Made by a program: the position numbers and the translations under genes. DNA of 17,659 nt from Empedobacter sp036647415. GTDB lineage: Bacteria > Bacteroidota > Bacteroidia > Flavobacteriales > Weeksellaceae. The stretch spans positions 1 through 17,659 of the forward strand of contig NZ_JAVXKG010000047.1 of assembly GCF_036647415.1 (NCBI RefSeq), read 5' to 3'. Shown in pieces: positions 5,999 through 13,678 of the stretch. Numbering within the stretch: the stretch's first letter is position 1; each line of letters opens with the position of its first letter. Below the pieces are notes generated by a model. It was given only the letters and a program-made list of their open reading frames with translations. It did no database searches and was not told where the DNA came from.

Positions 5999-7433
5999 TA
6001 CAACTCAAAATAAACCAATTAATGGAAATAGTTTAATCGAAATTGGTTATCCTGAAAACGAAATTTTAGGAATTGCTTTAAAAATCAATAAAAAAAGAAC
6101 TGGCTTTACAAAAGCTGAAATGCTTGATAAATATGCACAAGTCATGTCTTCTCCACAAGATTTCACGGAAGATAAAATTTTCAAATCGCTGGCTGAAGCT
6201 TTTATTAATGGTATTCATTTACCTAAAATTGACGAAGAGATAATTCCATTAAATGAAAATCCAAAAGAGTTTAAAATATATGGAATAGAAAAAATTGAAG
6301 ATGGTGCACTAAACCAAATGAAAATTGCGATGCAATTACCTGTAACAGTTGCAGGTGCTTTAATGCCCGATGCGCATCAAGGTTATGGCTTGCCAATTGG
6401 TGGTGTTTTGGCTACAAAAAATGCAATAATTCCGTACGGAGTTGGTGTAGATATCGGCTGTAGAATGGCACTTTCTATATACGATTTACCTGCTTCACAT
6501 TATTTTGAACATCATGATATTTTAAAAGAAACCTTGATGAAAAACACAAAATTTGGTGCAGGACATGGATTTCATGGAAAATACAAAGCAGAACATCACG
6601 TTTTAGATGATTCAAAATTTGAGACAAACTCATTTATCAACAATCTGAAAGATAAAGCTTGGTCACAATTAGGTTCTTCTGGTGGTGGAAATCATTTTGT
6701 AGAATTTGGTTTAATCGATTTTAAAGAAGATGATAAAAAATTAAACATCAAAAAAGGTTCATATTTAGCTTTATTAACACATTCTGGATCGAGAGGTTTT
6801 GGCGCTACAATTGCAGGTCATTATACTAAAATTGCAAAAGATATTTGTAAACTTCCGTATAATGCAAAAAATTTAGCCTACTTAGATTTAGACTCAGAAG
6901 CTGGACAAGAATATTGGTTAGCAATGAATTTGGCAGGTGAATACGCTTCGGCTTGTCACGAAATCATACATCAAAAAATTACAAAAGAATTGGGTGCTGA
7001 AGTTTTAGCTAAAATAGAAAATCATCATAATTTTGCTTGGAAAGAAATCTACAACAACGAAGAAGTTATTGTGCACAGAAAAGGCGCTACACCAGCCTCC
7101 AAAGATGTGATGGGAATTATTCCGGGTTCTATGACAGCTCCAGGTTTTTTAGTTCGTGGAAACGGAGAAGAAAACTCTATAAATTCTGCTTCTCACGGAG
7201 CTGGACGTCAGATGAGCCGGACACAAGCTATCAAATCATTATCACAAAATAAGATTAATGATTATTTGAATGATTTTGGAATTACATTAATTGGTAGTGG
7301 AAAAGATGAAGCGCCAATGGCTTACAAAGACATCCATGAAGTGATGAATGCGCAACAAGATTTAGTAGACGTTGTTGCTACTTTTACTCCAAAAATGGTA
7401 CGAATGGCTGATGATGGATCCAAAGAAGATTGA
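5991..7433 (+). CDS. rtcB: RtcB RNA ligase
   Basis: A 480-residue GTP- and Mn2+-dependent ligase that joins RNA 3'-phosphate or 2',3'-cyclic-phosphate ends to 5'-OH ends, the ends left by many ribonuclease toxins. All catalytic motifs are visible: MPDAHQGYGLPIGG (125-138); VGVDIGCRM with metal ligands Asp154 and Cys157; GGGNHFVEF with His235; LTHSGSRGFG with His264; NHHNF with His345/346; and SHGAGRQMSR with His402, the residue that takes GMP. The first ~80 residues extend beyond the E. coli form. It is the last gene of the operon and overlaps the second RlaP gene. No rtcA cyclase and no archease gene is adjacent, so this is a ligase-plus-nucleotidyltransferase version of RNA repair. A terminator follows immediately. 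Confidence 0.97.
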   Translation: MNNTTQNKPINGNSLIEIGYPENEILGIALKINKKRTGFTKAEMLDKYAQVMSSPQDFTEDKIFKSLAEAFINGIHLPKIDEEIIPLNENPKEFKIYGIEKIEDGALNQMKIAMQLPVTVAGALMPDAHQGYGLPIGGVLATKNAIIPYGVGVDIGCRMALSIYDLPASHYFEHHDILKETLMKNTKFGAGHGFHGKYKAEHHVLDDSKFETNSFINNLKDKAWSQLGSSGGGNHFVEFGLIDFKEDDKKLNIKKGSYLALLTHSGSRGFGATIAGHYTKIAKDICKLPYNAKNLAYLDLDSEAGQEYWLAMNLAGEYASACHEIIHQKITKELGAEVLAKIENHHNFAWKEIYNNEEVIVHRKGATPASKDVMGIIPGSMTAPGFLVRGNGEENSINSASHGAGRQMSRTQAIKSLSQNKINDYLNDFGITLIGSGKDEAPMAYKDIHEVMNAQQDLVDVVATFTPKMVRMADDGSKED

Positions 7434-7440
7434 AAAATAA

Positions 7441-7473
7441 CCTCCGTTCTAAATGAATGGAGGATTTTCTTTA
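7441..7473. terminator. Bidirectional terminator between rtcB and the convergent gene
   Basis: Nine-base arms CCTCCGTTC (7441-7449) and GAATGGAGG (7455-7463) with one G-T pair and a TAAAT loop. ATTTTCTTT follows on the plus strand and TTATTTTTC on the minus strand, so it can end both genes. Confidence 0.85.
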
Positions 7474-7478
7474 AAAAT

Positions 7479-7922
7479 CTAACTTCTTACAAACATGTAT
7501 TGAAAAGGTATTTTAACTTTCATTTCAACAAAATTTCCATTATTGTCTTTAGCTGGTATTATCTTATGTCTACCTATAAAAATTCTCTCATTTAATCTAA
7601 TTAATGATTTTTCGAGAATATCTTTTGTATCCTCACTTCCTTCAAACTCAGAAATCGAAATAACACCATTTATATCAAAAACAAGCAAAAAAATTGCTTT
7701 CATATGATAATTCGTCATAATATTTCTTGATCTTAATTCGGTACCAATCATTTTATAAAAATCTTTCTTAAAATTAATTTTAAAACAATTCAACAATTCA
7801 TCAGAACTTTTATCATCTATTTTTTTACATTGTAAATAGACTAAAGGAGTTTTTATTTTTTGTTGACTAAATAAAAAAGTATAATTAAAAAGAAGAAAAA
7901 AAAGTAATAAATATTTTCTCAT
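7479..7922 (-). CDS. Exported protein, possibly TonB-C-terminal-like
   Basis: A 147-residue protein with a clear signal peptide (MRKYLLLFFLLFNYTFLFSQ). The mature part begins with a Cys-bearing segment (VYLQCKKIDDKSSDELLNCF). Its second half, VFDINGVISISEFEGSEDTK then PAKDNNGNFVEMKVKIPFQY, follows the pattern of TonB C-terminal domains in Bacteroidota: a 'd..G.i' strand, a helix, then 'NG..v.v.iPi.f'. A full TonB would have a membrane anchor and proline-rich linker, both absent, so this would be a small periplasmic relative. It may equally be an unrelated lipoprotein-like family. It is convergent with rtcB and shares its terminator, and is unlikely to be part of the repair system. Confidence 0.5.
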   Translation of the reverse strand: MRKYLLLFFLLFNYTFLFSQQKIKTPLVYLQCKKIDDKSSDELLNCFKINFKKDFYKMIGTELRSRNIMTNYHMKAIFLLVFDINGVISISEFEGSEDTKDILEKSLIRLNERIFIGRHKIIPAKDNNGNFVEMKVKIPFQYMFVRS

Positions 7923-8138
7923 AAGTACAAACTCTAATTAATTAAAGATAACTTAAATACAAACGTAAAACTATAATCATTAACTATCAACAAATTATAA
8001 TTAATCAAAATAATCTATATTATTAGAGTTTTACATTTTCTTGAAACAAATAATTAAAATACTATATATCAATAAAATAATTAATAAAAACATTTAAATC
8101 ACTCTTTATTTATTCAATACAATAGTTTGATTAAAAAG

Positions 8139-8182
8139 TTATCAACAAAATTATTCACAAAAGAAATGTTTAGCTACATTTG
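8139..8182 (+). promoter_or_regulatory. Promoter of the oxygenase gene, next to DnaA-box-like 9-mers
   Basis: TACATTTG at 8175-8182 is an exact Bacteroidota -7 box (TAnnTTTG). The -33 element is weak (TTA at 8151-8153, spacer 21). The start codon lies 31 bases after the box. Immediately upstream TTATCAACA (8139-8147) and TTATTCACA (8151-8159) resemble DnaA boxes (TTATNCACA), but this may be coincidence in AT-rich DNA. The rest of the gap 7923-8138 is AT-rich with nothing recognised. Confidence 0.6.
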
Positions 8183-8213
8183 CAGAACATTTATAACTAA
8201 ATAGTACAAACAA

Positions 8214-9170
8214 ATGTCACAAAACGGAATACCATCAGTTAATCTTGCCGATTTTTTATCTGAAGATCCAGCAAGAAAACAAAAATTTGTCAACGAAATT
8301 GGAAAAGCTTACGAAGAAATTGGATTTGTTGCTTTGAAAGGACATTTCTTATCAGATGAGTTAGTCGATAATTTATACAATAGCGTTCGCCAATTTTACG
8401 CTTTACCTACAGAAACAAAACAAAGTTATATTGTAGAAGGTATTGGTGGACAACGCGGATACACAGCTTTCGGAAACGAACATGCAAAAGGAAGCAAAGT
8501 TGGTGATTTGAAAGAATTTTGGCATTTTGGACAATATGTTTCAGAAGAAGAAAAAGCAAAATACAATTATCCTGAAAATATTTCGGTAACAGAAGTACCA
8601 GCTTTTACAGAATATGGAGAAGAAACGTACAAACAATTAGAAAAAACTGGCGTTTACGTTTTACGTGCTTTAGCAATTTTCTTAGGTTTGAACGAATTTT
8701 ATTTTGATGATAAAGTAAAAAACGGAAACTCAATTTTAAGAGCTATTCACTATCCACCAATTACAGAAGAACCTAAAGAAGGTGCTGTACGTGCAGGTGC
8801 ACACGGCGATATCAATTTGATTACATTGTTAATGGGTGCGCAAGGTCGCGGATTACAAGTACAACGTCACGATGGTACTTGGGTTGATGCTATTGCAGAA
8901 GATGATGAATTAGTAATTAATGTTGGAGATATGTTATCTCGTCATACAAATAATCGTTTAAAATCGACTATTCACCGTGTAGTTAATCCAGATCGCGAAT
9001 TATGGGGATCTTCACGTTTCTCTATTCCTTTCTTTATGCATCCAGTTTCTGAAATGGATTTATCTGTTTTAGAGGACTGTATTGACGAAAATAATCCAAA
9101 ACAATACGAAGATATTACAGCTGGAGATTTTTTAACACAGCGTTTAAGAGAAATTGGTTTAATAAAATAA
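8214..9170 (+). CDS. 2-oxoglutarate/Fe(II) oxygenase, isopenicillin N synthase family
   Basis: A 318-residue cytoplasmic non-haem iron oxygenase with the typical two-part structure: an N-terminal DIOX_N-like domain (about 6-115, PSVNLADFLSEDPARK onward, with ..EEIGFVALKGH) and a C-terminal jelly-roll (about 170-275). The Fe(II) triad is visible as His197 and Asp199 in AGAHGDINLITLLM and His254 in STIHRVVNP. The 2-oxoglutarate-binding Arg268-x-Ser270 is in SSRFSIPFFMHP. Length is normal for the family. Close relatives are common as single genes in Bacteroidota, where the substrate is not known; there is no beta-lactam or other biosynthetic gene around it. Monocistronic, with its own -7 box upstream and a strong terminator downstream. 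Confidence 0.92.
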   Translation: MSQNGIPSVNLADFLSEDPARKQKFVNEIGKAYEEIGFVALKGHFLSDELVDNLYNSVRQFYALPTETKQSYIVEGIGGQRGYTAFGNEHAKGSKVGDLKEFWHFGQYVSEEEKAKYNYPENISVTEVPAFTEYGEETYKQLEKTGVYVLRALAIFLGLNEFYFDDKVKNGNSILRAIHYPPITEEPKEGAVRAGAHGDINLITLLMGAQGRGLQVQRHDGTWVDAIAEDDELVINVGDMLSRHTNNRLKSTIHRVVNPDRELWGSSRFSIPFFMHPVSEMDLSVLEDCIDENNPKQYEDITAGDFLTQRLREIGLIK

Positions 9171-9197
9171 ACCATATTTAATCTATTTATTTCATAC

Positions 9198-9235
9198 GAA
9201 AAGAGAGTTGACTAGTCAACTCTCTTTTCTTTTTT
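9198..9235. terminator. Bidirectional terminator
   Basis: A perfect 32-base palindrome (9198-9229, arms GAAAAGAGAGTTGACT/AGTCAACTCTCTTTTC) followed by a T-run on the plus strand, 28 bases after the oxygenase stop. The convergent gene ends at 9234, so the hairpin also lies just past its stop, with GAAAAG rather than a pure T-run on that side. Confidence 0.9.
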
Positions 9236-9749
9236 ACATGCCTTTTACGTACATGTTGTAGTTAAAAACGTCCAAACAAAGTAAGGTGTATTTATAATCG
9301 TTTTTATTAATATTAACCTCCAAAATAGAATCAGAATTATAAAAACGTATTTTTAAATTATCATTTTTGTCTAATAACAAATAAATAGAAGAAATGGTTG
9401 GTCTAATTTCACTCATCCAATTTCTTAGTAAATCTGATGAATCTTTTATCAACTGAAAACGTTGAAAATAATCTTCAAAAAATTGCTCCATTCGTTGTAC
9501 TTGTGTCAACCTATCCAATTCACGATACAAGTCTATAAAAACACATAACTTTTCTCGTCTAGGACAAACACATGGAAAAGGATGTTCTTCGTTATAAAAC
9601 CATCTTTGCCATTTTTTACACGTTGTTTCATCAATCGCTTGTCTAAACTGGTCTTCATACTTAAGCAGCCACCAATTCATACGGCAAATCCTAAGATTAC
9701 CTTTAGATAATTGGATAAGTTCGTCAATATAAGAACCAACATTTAACAT
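9234..9749 (-). CDS. Unrecognised cytoplasmic protein with a Cys-rich motif
   Basis: 171 residues, no signal peptide, no membrane segment. The first half is helical and unusually rich in Trp, Arg and Cys: ICRMNWWLLKYE (residues 21-32), CKKWQRWFYNEE, then CVCPRREKLC. The Cys spacing might bind a metal, but no family is recognised. The second half (about 110-171) has a predicted strand-rich character (SSIYLLLDKNDNLKIRFYN, then YTLLCLDVFNYNMYV). It lies 60 bases downstream of another minus-strand gene, and the two could share a transcript. Both ends are intact, so it is not a fragment. No function is proposed. Confidence 0.6.
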   Translation of the reverse strand: MLNVGSYIDELIQLSKGNLRICRMNWWLLKYEDQFRQAIDETTCKKWQRWFYNEEHPFPCVCPRREKLCVFIDLYRELDRLTQVQRMEQFFEDYFQRFQLIKDSSDLLRNWMSEIRPTISSIYLLLDKNDNLKIRFYNSDSILEVNINKNDYKYTLLCLDVFNYNMYVKGM

Positions 9750-9809
9750 CGATGATAAAATTAATAATTAATTGTATCATGCTAATTTACAAAATTATAA
9801 CAGAATATT

Positions 9810-10382
9810 TTATGGTTTTAAAAATAATTTTTCGAAGTTAATTATCTTAAATTTCTCATCTATAGTAAACTGATAAAAATAAAATTGTTCTTTCATTATT
9901 TTATTCTTCATTCGTACATTACGAACTGGAATTAATAAACTAAATTGAAACGACTTTGCTTGTTCAAAATGACTAACAGCTGCAAAATAAATAAGATTAT
10001 ACCACTGATCTATTGGCGCGTAAATACCATAAAAATCGGGATATAATGCATCTTCATGATTTTTATAAACATTGGTTAAAGTAAAACGATCAATTTCTAT
10101 TTTCTCAACACATTTGAACGGAGAAGATTTTCCACAGAACTTAAAATCTTTTTCATATTTCACCGAATCCAATTTCAGTCCGAATTCATCCATCTTATAA
10201 TCCTGAAATTTATTTATTGTAGGATCTATCACAATTTGTTTATTTGGATAGGCTAAATTCTGCTTGTAAATATCTTTCAGAATTGTATCATAAATTTTAA
10301 CACGAATTTCATTTGGATTAACTTTTTGCGCATCAACACATAAAGAAGTGGCAATAAAAAAAACACTTAGTAAATATTTCAT
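9810..10382 (-). CDS. Exported protein of unknown function
   Basis: 190 residues with a signal peptide MKYLLSVFFIATSLCVDAQ cleaved probably after DAQ. The mature part is hydrophilic, with two Cys close together (FKFCGKSSPFKCVEK) that may form a disulphide. Aromatic-rich segments near the end (YGIYAPIDQWYNLIYFAA, then EQFYFYQFTIDEKFKI) suggest beta strands. No domain family is recognised. It is the first of a minus-strand pair and is preceded by a cluster of short inverted repeats that might be regulatory. The N-terminal style matches other small secreted Bacteroidota proteins. Confidence 0.6.
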   Translation of the reverse strand: MKYLLSVFFIATSLCVDAQKVNPNEIRVKIYDTILKDIYKQNLAYPNKQIVIDPTINKFQDYKMDEFGLKLDSVKYEKDFKFCGKSSPFKCVEKIEIDRFTLTNVYKNHEDALYPDFYGIYAPIDQWYNLIYFAAVSHFEQAKSFQFSLLIPVRNVRMKNKIMKEQFYFYQFTIDEKFKIINFEKLFLKP

Positions 10383-10420
10383 TTCAATAAATTTGGTTCA
10401 AAGTTTGTAAATATATTAAA

Positions 10421-10480
10421 CAACTTTAAATAATTTATCGTTTAAAGTTGAGTTTTAAACCGATAAAATTCAACTTTAAG
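10421..10480. repeat. Cluster of overlapping short inverted repeats
   Basis: CAACTTTAAA (10421-10430) is inverted as TTTAAAGTTG (10441-10450), and a third copy CAACTTTAAG lies at 10471-10480. TTATCGTTTAAA and TTTAAACCGATAA overlap them as a second imperfect pair. The cluster lies 39 bases upstream of the minus-strand gene starting at 10382 and may be an operator or an RNA structure. Confidence 0.4.
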
Positions 10481-10505
10481 TGATTTTCTTCTTTATTACA
10501 TTGTT

Positions 10506-10531
10506 AACCTTATGTTAAATTAAGGTTTTTT
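10506..10531 (+). terminator. Weak terminator-like hairpin
   Basis: AACCTTA (10506-10512) and TAAGGTT (10521-10527) with an eight-base loop, then TTTT on the plus strand. No plus-strand gene precedes it, so it would end only a short or antisense transcript. Confidence 0.3.
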
Positions 10532-10689
10532 ACGATATTCTAAAATGCATTATTGTTTCATTGTAATACAATACAAATCAACAACATAAACGAAAACAAA
10601 TATTTCTGATAGTTTTTAACTATCATTGTAATAGATAAAACCTTTTATCATTTCTTCATTTCAGACAAAAAAGTTGGACATTTGCAGTG

Positions 10690-10850
10690 TCAAATAATTT
10701 ATTCATAGATAGTAATACAGAGTACCAAACGAGTAAGATGAAATGGATCATGAAGTTGAATTAACTCGTACTCTCGTTTACTTTTTAGAGTTTTTTATAG
10801 TAGTTTAGGTTGGTTAGTAATCCGTTCTTTTAGAACGGATTATTTTTTTT
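10690..10850 (+). ncRNA. Candidate small RNA with its own terminator
   Basis: No ORF is visible here, yet a strong plus-strand terminator closes the region and a GACATTTG box (10677-10684, one mismatch to TAnnTTTG) starts it. Between them AGAGT (10719-10723) pairs with ACTCT (10770-10774) and ACGAGT (10729-10734) with ACTCGT (10764-10769), separated only by an ACCAA bulge. This gives an 11-pair bulged hairpin. A long, bulged hairpin plus terminator is typical of a trans-acting or 6S-like RNA, but no family is recognised. Ends are approximate. Confidence 0.5.
10819..10850 (+). terminator. Strong plus-strand terminator
   Basis: Ten-base arms AATCCGTTCT (10819-10828) and AGAACGGATT (10832-10841), loop TTT, then A and eight T. 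On the minus strand no T-run follows, so it is oriented for a plus-strand transcript although both neighbouring genes run on the minus strand. Confidence 0.85.
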
Positions 10851-12153
10851 ATAAACTATTTATAAAATCTTTCAACAAGTTAAAAACTTTTGGCGAATAA
10901 TCCAAATTTAAATTTTCTACTTTATCATTCGGGTCATGATAGTATCCTTTCCCTCCTAACGTATAAATAAAAAACGACGGAACTCCTTTCATATAAAAAG
11001 GACAATGATCAGAATTACAGGATTCTCCACGAATTTTGACTTCTTTCAAATAATTATTTTTCGAATTAATTTTGACTAAATCATTATATTTTTTCTGAAA
11101 AATTTTTCCATTTACCACCTGAATCCCTTGGTCTCCTGCGCCCATAATATCTAAATTTACCAAAAACTTGATTTGTTTCAAATCAAAAAGTGGATGATTT
11201 ACATAATAATCTGCGCCTAAAATACCAGCTTCTTCACCAGCAAATGCCATAAAAACAGTTTTGTATTCAGGTTTATTTTCTGAATAATATTTTATCAAAC
11301 TCATCAACATCGCTGTTCCGCTTGCATTATCGCTCGCACCAGGGAAAATTGTAGTTCCTACTTTCCCCAAATGATCGTAATGTGCAGAAATTACCACAAC
11401 GCTATCATTATTTTTTCCGTCTAAATAACCAATTATATTTTTTGCCAAGAATGAAGGATTTAATTCTGTTTTGATAGAAAAATCATTCATCTTCATATTT
11501 TTCGAATAATATTTGTCCGAAATAATAAATTCTGAAATTGTTGATTGGCGTTGACTAAGACTAGACGTCAATTTATCGGAAGTAAATCTAAAAATTGCAC
11601 GATTTTCTGGTTCATTTTTCTCATAAATATTTGCCCATTGCTTGTAATACTTCTTGATAGAATCTACATCTGTAGCTAAAGGAGGCAAAATAATATTTTT
11701 TGCCTTTTGTAATTTATCATCTTTTATAATAAAATTTTTCGTCTTTTCTTTGGATTGAAATGATTCTAAATATTCTTTAGTATTCAAAGTATAAAATGCG
11801 AGCTTAGACTCTGAAACTGATCGAGAACTTGGCTTTACAATAAAATCTGTTCCATATTTCAATTCTTTACCATCAATTTTTAAGGTTGCATTTTTGATTA
11901 TATTAATTGGAAATGTAAAACTCTGAGCATAATTATCTGAAAATGATTTTAAACCATTTTTCTTAAATTCATTTTGCAAATAATCGCCTGCTTTATTCAT
12001 TCCATCTTCCACATATCCTCTTCCAGCAAAAGAATTTGATGTTAATGTATCTAAAACTTCATTAAAATACTTTTTATCAAATATTTGTGCATTAGTTATT
12101 AAAATTCCTATCAACCAAAAACTTACAAACAATCTTGTTTTCATCTTCAACAT
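10849..12153 (-). CDS. M28-family zinc aminopeptidase, exported
   Basis: A 434-residue exported di-zinc peptidase that probably removes N-terminal residues from peptides in the periplasm or outside. The signal peptide is at residues 1-23 (ends ITNAQ). The metal ligands of the M28 catalytic domain are all present: His258 in SAHYDHLG, Asp275 in GASDNASG, Glu307/Glu308 in FAGEEAG (general base and ligand), Asp335 in NLDIMGAG and His406 in GYYHDPND. Cys379 and Cys384 in ESCNSDHCPF may form the disulphide known from relatives. Residues about 85-235 precede the catalytic core and may form a PA-like lid. A good Shine-Dalgarno (AAAGGA, complement at 12157-12162) sits three bases from the first ATG, so start MLKMKTR is preferred over Met4. 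A TATATTTG -7 box lies at 12188-12195. Confidence 0.94.
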   Translation of the reverse strand: MLKMKTRLFVSFWLIGILITNAQIFDKKYFNEVLDTLTSNSFAGRGYVEDGMNKAGDYLQNEFKKNGLKSFSDNYAQSFTFPINIIKNATLKIDGKELKYGTDFIVKPSSRSVSESKLAFYTLNTKEYLESFQSKEKTKNFIIKDDKLQKAKNIILPPLATDVDSIKKYYKQWANIYEKNEPENRAIFRFTSDKLTSSLSQRQSTISEFIISDKYYSKNMKMNDFSIKTELNPSFLAKNIIGYLDGKNNDSVVVISAHYDHLGKVGTTIFPGASDNASGTAMLMSLIKYYSENKPEYKTVFMAFAGEEAGILGADYYVNHPLFDLKQIKFLVNLDIMGAGDQGIQVVNGKIFQKKYNDLVKINSKNNYLKEVKIRGESCNSDHCPFYMKGVPSFFIYTLGGKGYYHDPNDKVENLNLDYSPKVFNLLKDFINSL

Positions 12154-12187
12154 TTTTCCTTTATCATCATTATAAAAATGATTGAGT

Positions 12188-12195
12188 CAAATATA
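12188..12195 (-). promoter_or_regulatory. -7 box of the M28 peptidase gene
   Basis: The minus strand reads TATATTTG here, an exact TAnnTTTG match, 34 bases before the start codon. No clear TTG -33 element is seen. Confidence 0.5.
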
Positions 12196-12341
12196 ATTAT
12201 CATTTTGATAAAAAAAACGAATTATCTATATATAGAATGCAATAAAATCAAATATTCATTAAAAATTAGATTTAATTAACACATTCATATTTTTTATATC
12301 TTGCATTTTAAGAAAATTATAAAACAACAAATCACAATTAA

Positions 12342-13520
12342 ATGAAAGAAGTCGTTATTGTTTCAGCTGTTCGTACAGCAATGGGATCATTTTTAGGAAG
12401 CTTATCTACAGTTCCTGCTACAGATTTAGGTGCAACAGCTATAAAAGGCGCTTTAGATAAGATTAACCTAGATGCCTCTTTGGTTGATGAAGTATATATG
12501 GGTAATGTTTTACAAGCTGGCGTTGGTCAGGCTCCTGCAAAACAAGCTATGATAAAAGCTGGTATTCCAAATACAGTTCCTGCTACTACAGTAAATAAAG
12601 TATGTGCTTCTGGTATGAAAGCTGTTATGTTTGCTACACAAGCTATACGTTTAGGTGATGCTGACGTTGTAGTTGCCGGAGGAATGGAAAACATGTCTAT
12701 GGTTCCTTTTTATTCTCCAAACATGAGAACTGGAAATAAATACGGAAATACAGTTTTATTAGACGGAATTGTAAATGACGGTTTACAAGACTACTATAGC
12801 AAAGAAATGATGGGAACTTTTGGAGATTTATGTGCAAAAGAAAACAACATTTCTCGTGAGGAGCAAGATGAATTCGCTATCAACTCATACAAAAAATCGG
12901 CTGCAGCATGGCAAGCTGGTAAATTTGATAATGAAGTAGTACCTGTCGAAATTCCTCAACGCAAAGGTGATCCAATCATTTTTAAAGAAGATGAAGAATA
13001 TAAAAATGTAAACTTTGATAAAGTTCCTGGTTTAAGAGCTGTTTTTACAAAAGATGGTACTGTAACTGCTGCAAATGCATCTACAATTAACGACGGTGCT
13101 TCTGCATTAGTATTAATGTCATTAGACAAAGCAAACGAATTAGGTCTAAAACCACTTGCAAAAATCGTTGCTTATGCTGACGCTGCTCACGAACCAGAAA
13201 GATTTACAACTGCACCTGCAAAAGCAGTAGAAAAAGTACTAGAAAAAGCAAATATTGCTGGTACAGATGTTGATTTTTGGGAATTTAACGAGGCATTTTC
13301 TGTTGTCGGAATCGTGAATACAAAATTATTAAACTTAGACGCTAACAAAATAAATGTAAACGGTGGTGCAGTTTCTATTGGTCATCCACTAGGAAATTCT
13401 GGATCAAGAATTTTAGTTACTTTATTGAATGTTTTAGAACAAAATGGCGCTAAAATTGGTGGTGCAGCTATCTGTAATGGTGGTGGTGGTGCATCTGCAA
13501 TGATTATAGAAAAAATGTAA
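12342..13520 (+). CDS. Acetyl-CoA C-acetyltransferase (thiolase)
   Basis: A 392-residue biosynthetic-type thiolase that condenses two acetyl-CoA to acetoacetyl-CoA, or cleaves 3-ketoacyl-CoA in the reverse direction. The nucleophile Cys88 is in NKVCASGMKAV, the catalytic His348 in SIGHPLGNSGSR and the acid/base Cys378 in ICNGGGGASA. These positions are essentially those of the classical enzyme, and the length is normal. The N-terminus (VIVSAVRTAMGSFLGSL) and the NEAFSVV motif are also standard. Substrate chain length cannot be read from the sequence; neither a beta-oxidation nor a ketone-body operon is adjacent. Divergent from the M28 peptidase, monocistronic, terminated by a hairpin at 13541. 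Confidence 0.96.
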   Translation: MKEVVIVSAVRTAMGSFLGSLSTVPATDLGATAIKGALDKINLDASLVDEVYMGNVLQAGVGQAPAKQAMIKAGIPNTVPATTVNKVCASGMKAVMFATQAIRLGDADVVVAGGMENMSMVPFYSPNMRTGNKYGNTVLLDGIVNDGLQDYYSKEMMGTFGDLCAKENNISREEQDEFAINSYKKSAAAWQAGKFDNEVVPVEIPQRKGDPIIFKEDEEYKNVNFDKVPGLRAVFTKDGTVTAANASTINDGASALVLMSLDKANELGLKPLAKIVAYADAAHEPERFTTAPAKAVEKVLEKANIAGTDVDFWEFNEAFSVVGIVNTKLLNLDANKINVNGGAVSIGHPLGNSGSRILVTLLNVLEQNGAKIGGAAICNGGGGASAMIIEKM

Positions 13521-13540
13521 TTTAATTTTAAAATAAATAA

Positions 13541-13570
13541 AACGTCTATTCTCTGGATAGACGTTTTTTA
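13541..13570 (+). terminator. Terminator after the thiolase gene
   Basis: Nine-base arms AACGTCTAT (13541-13549) and ATAGACGTT (13557-13565), followed by TTTTT. Confidence 0.9.
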
Positions 13571-13628
13571 TCTTTTGGAATCAAATTAATTATAAAAAAA
13601 TCTAAAAAACATTCGACATTTATTATAA

Positions 13629-13655
13629 TTGGCTTAAAAACCTTTTCTATATTTG
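13629..13655 (+). promoter_or_regulatory. accA promoter
   Basis: TTG at 13629-13631 and TATATTTG at 13648-13655 (exact TAnnTTTG), spacer 16. Transcription should begin near 13662, after the in-frame TTG at 13661, which supports the ATG at 13679 as the true start. Confidence 0.65.
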
Positions 13656-13678
13656 TTGGATTGAACAAACACTTTTGT

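Noticed and set aside
8139..8159. Replication origin (DnaA-box-like TTATCAACA and TTATTCACA in an AT-rich gap)
   Set aside because: Only two 9-mers, one imperfect, with no dnaA gene and no further boxes seen; expected by chance at this base composition.
13661..13678. TTG start for accA adding six residues
   Set aside because: It lies at the expected transcription start of the TATATTTG promoter and before the family-typical MEYLEFE N-terminus.
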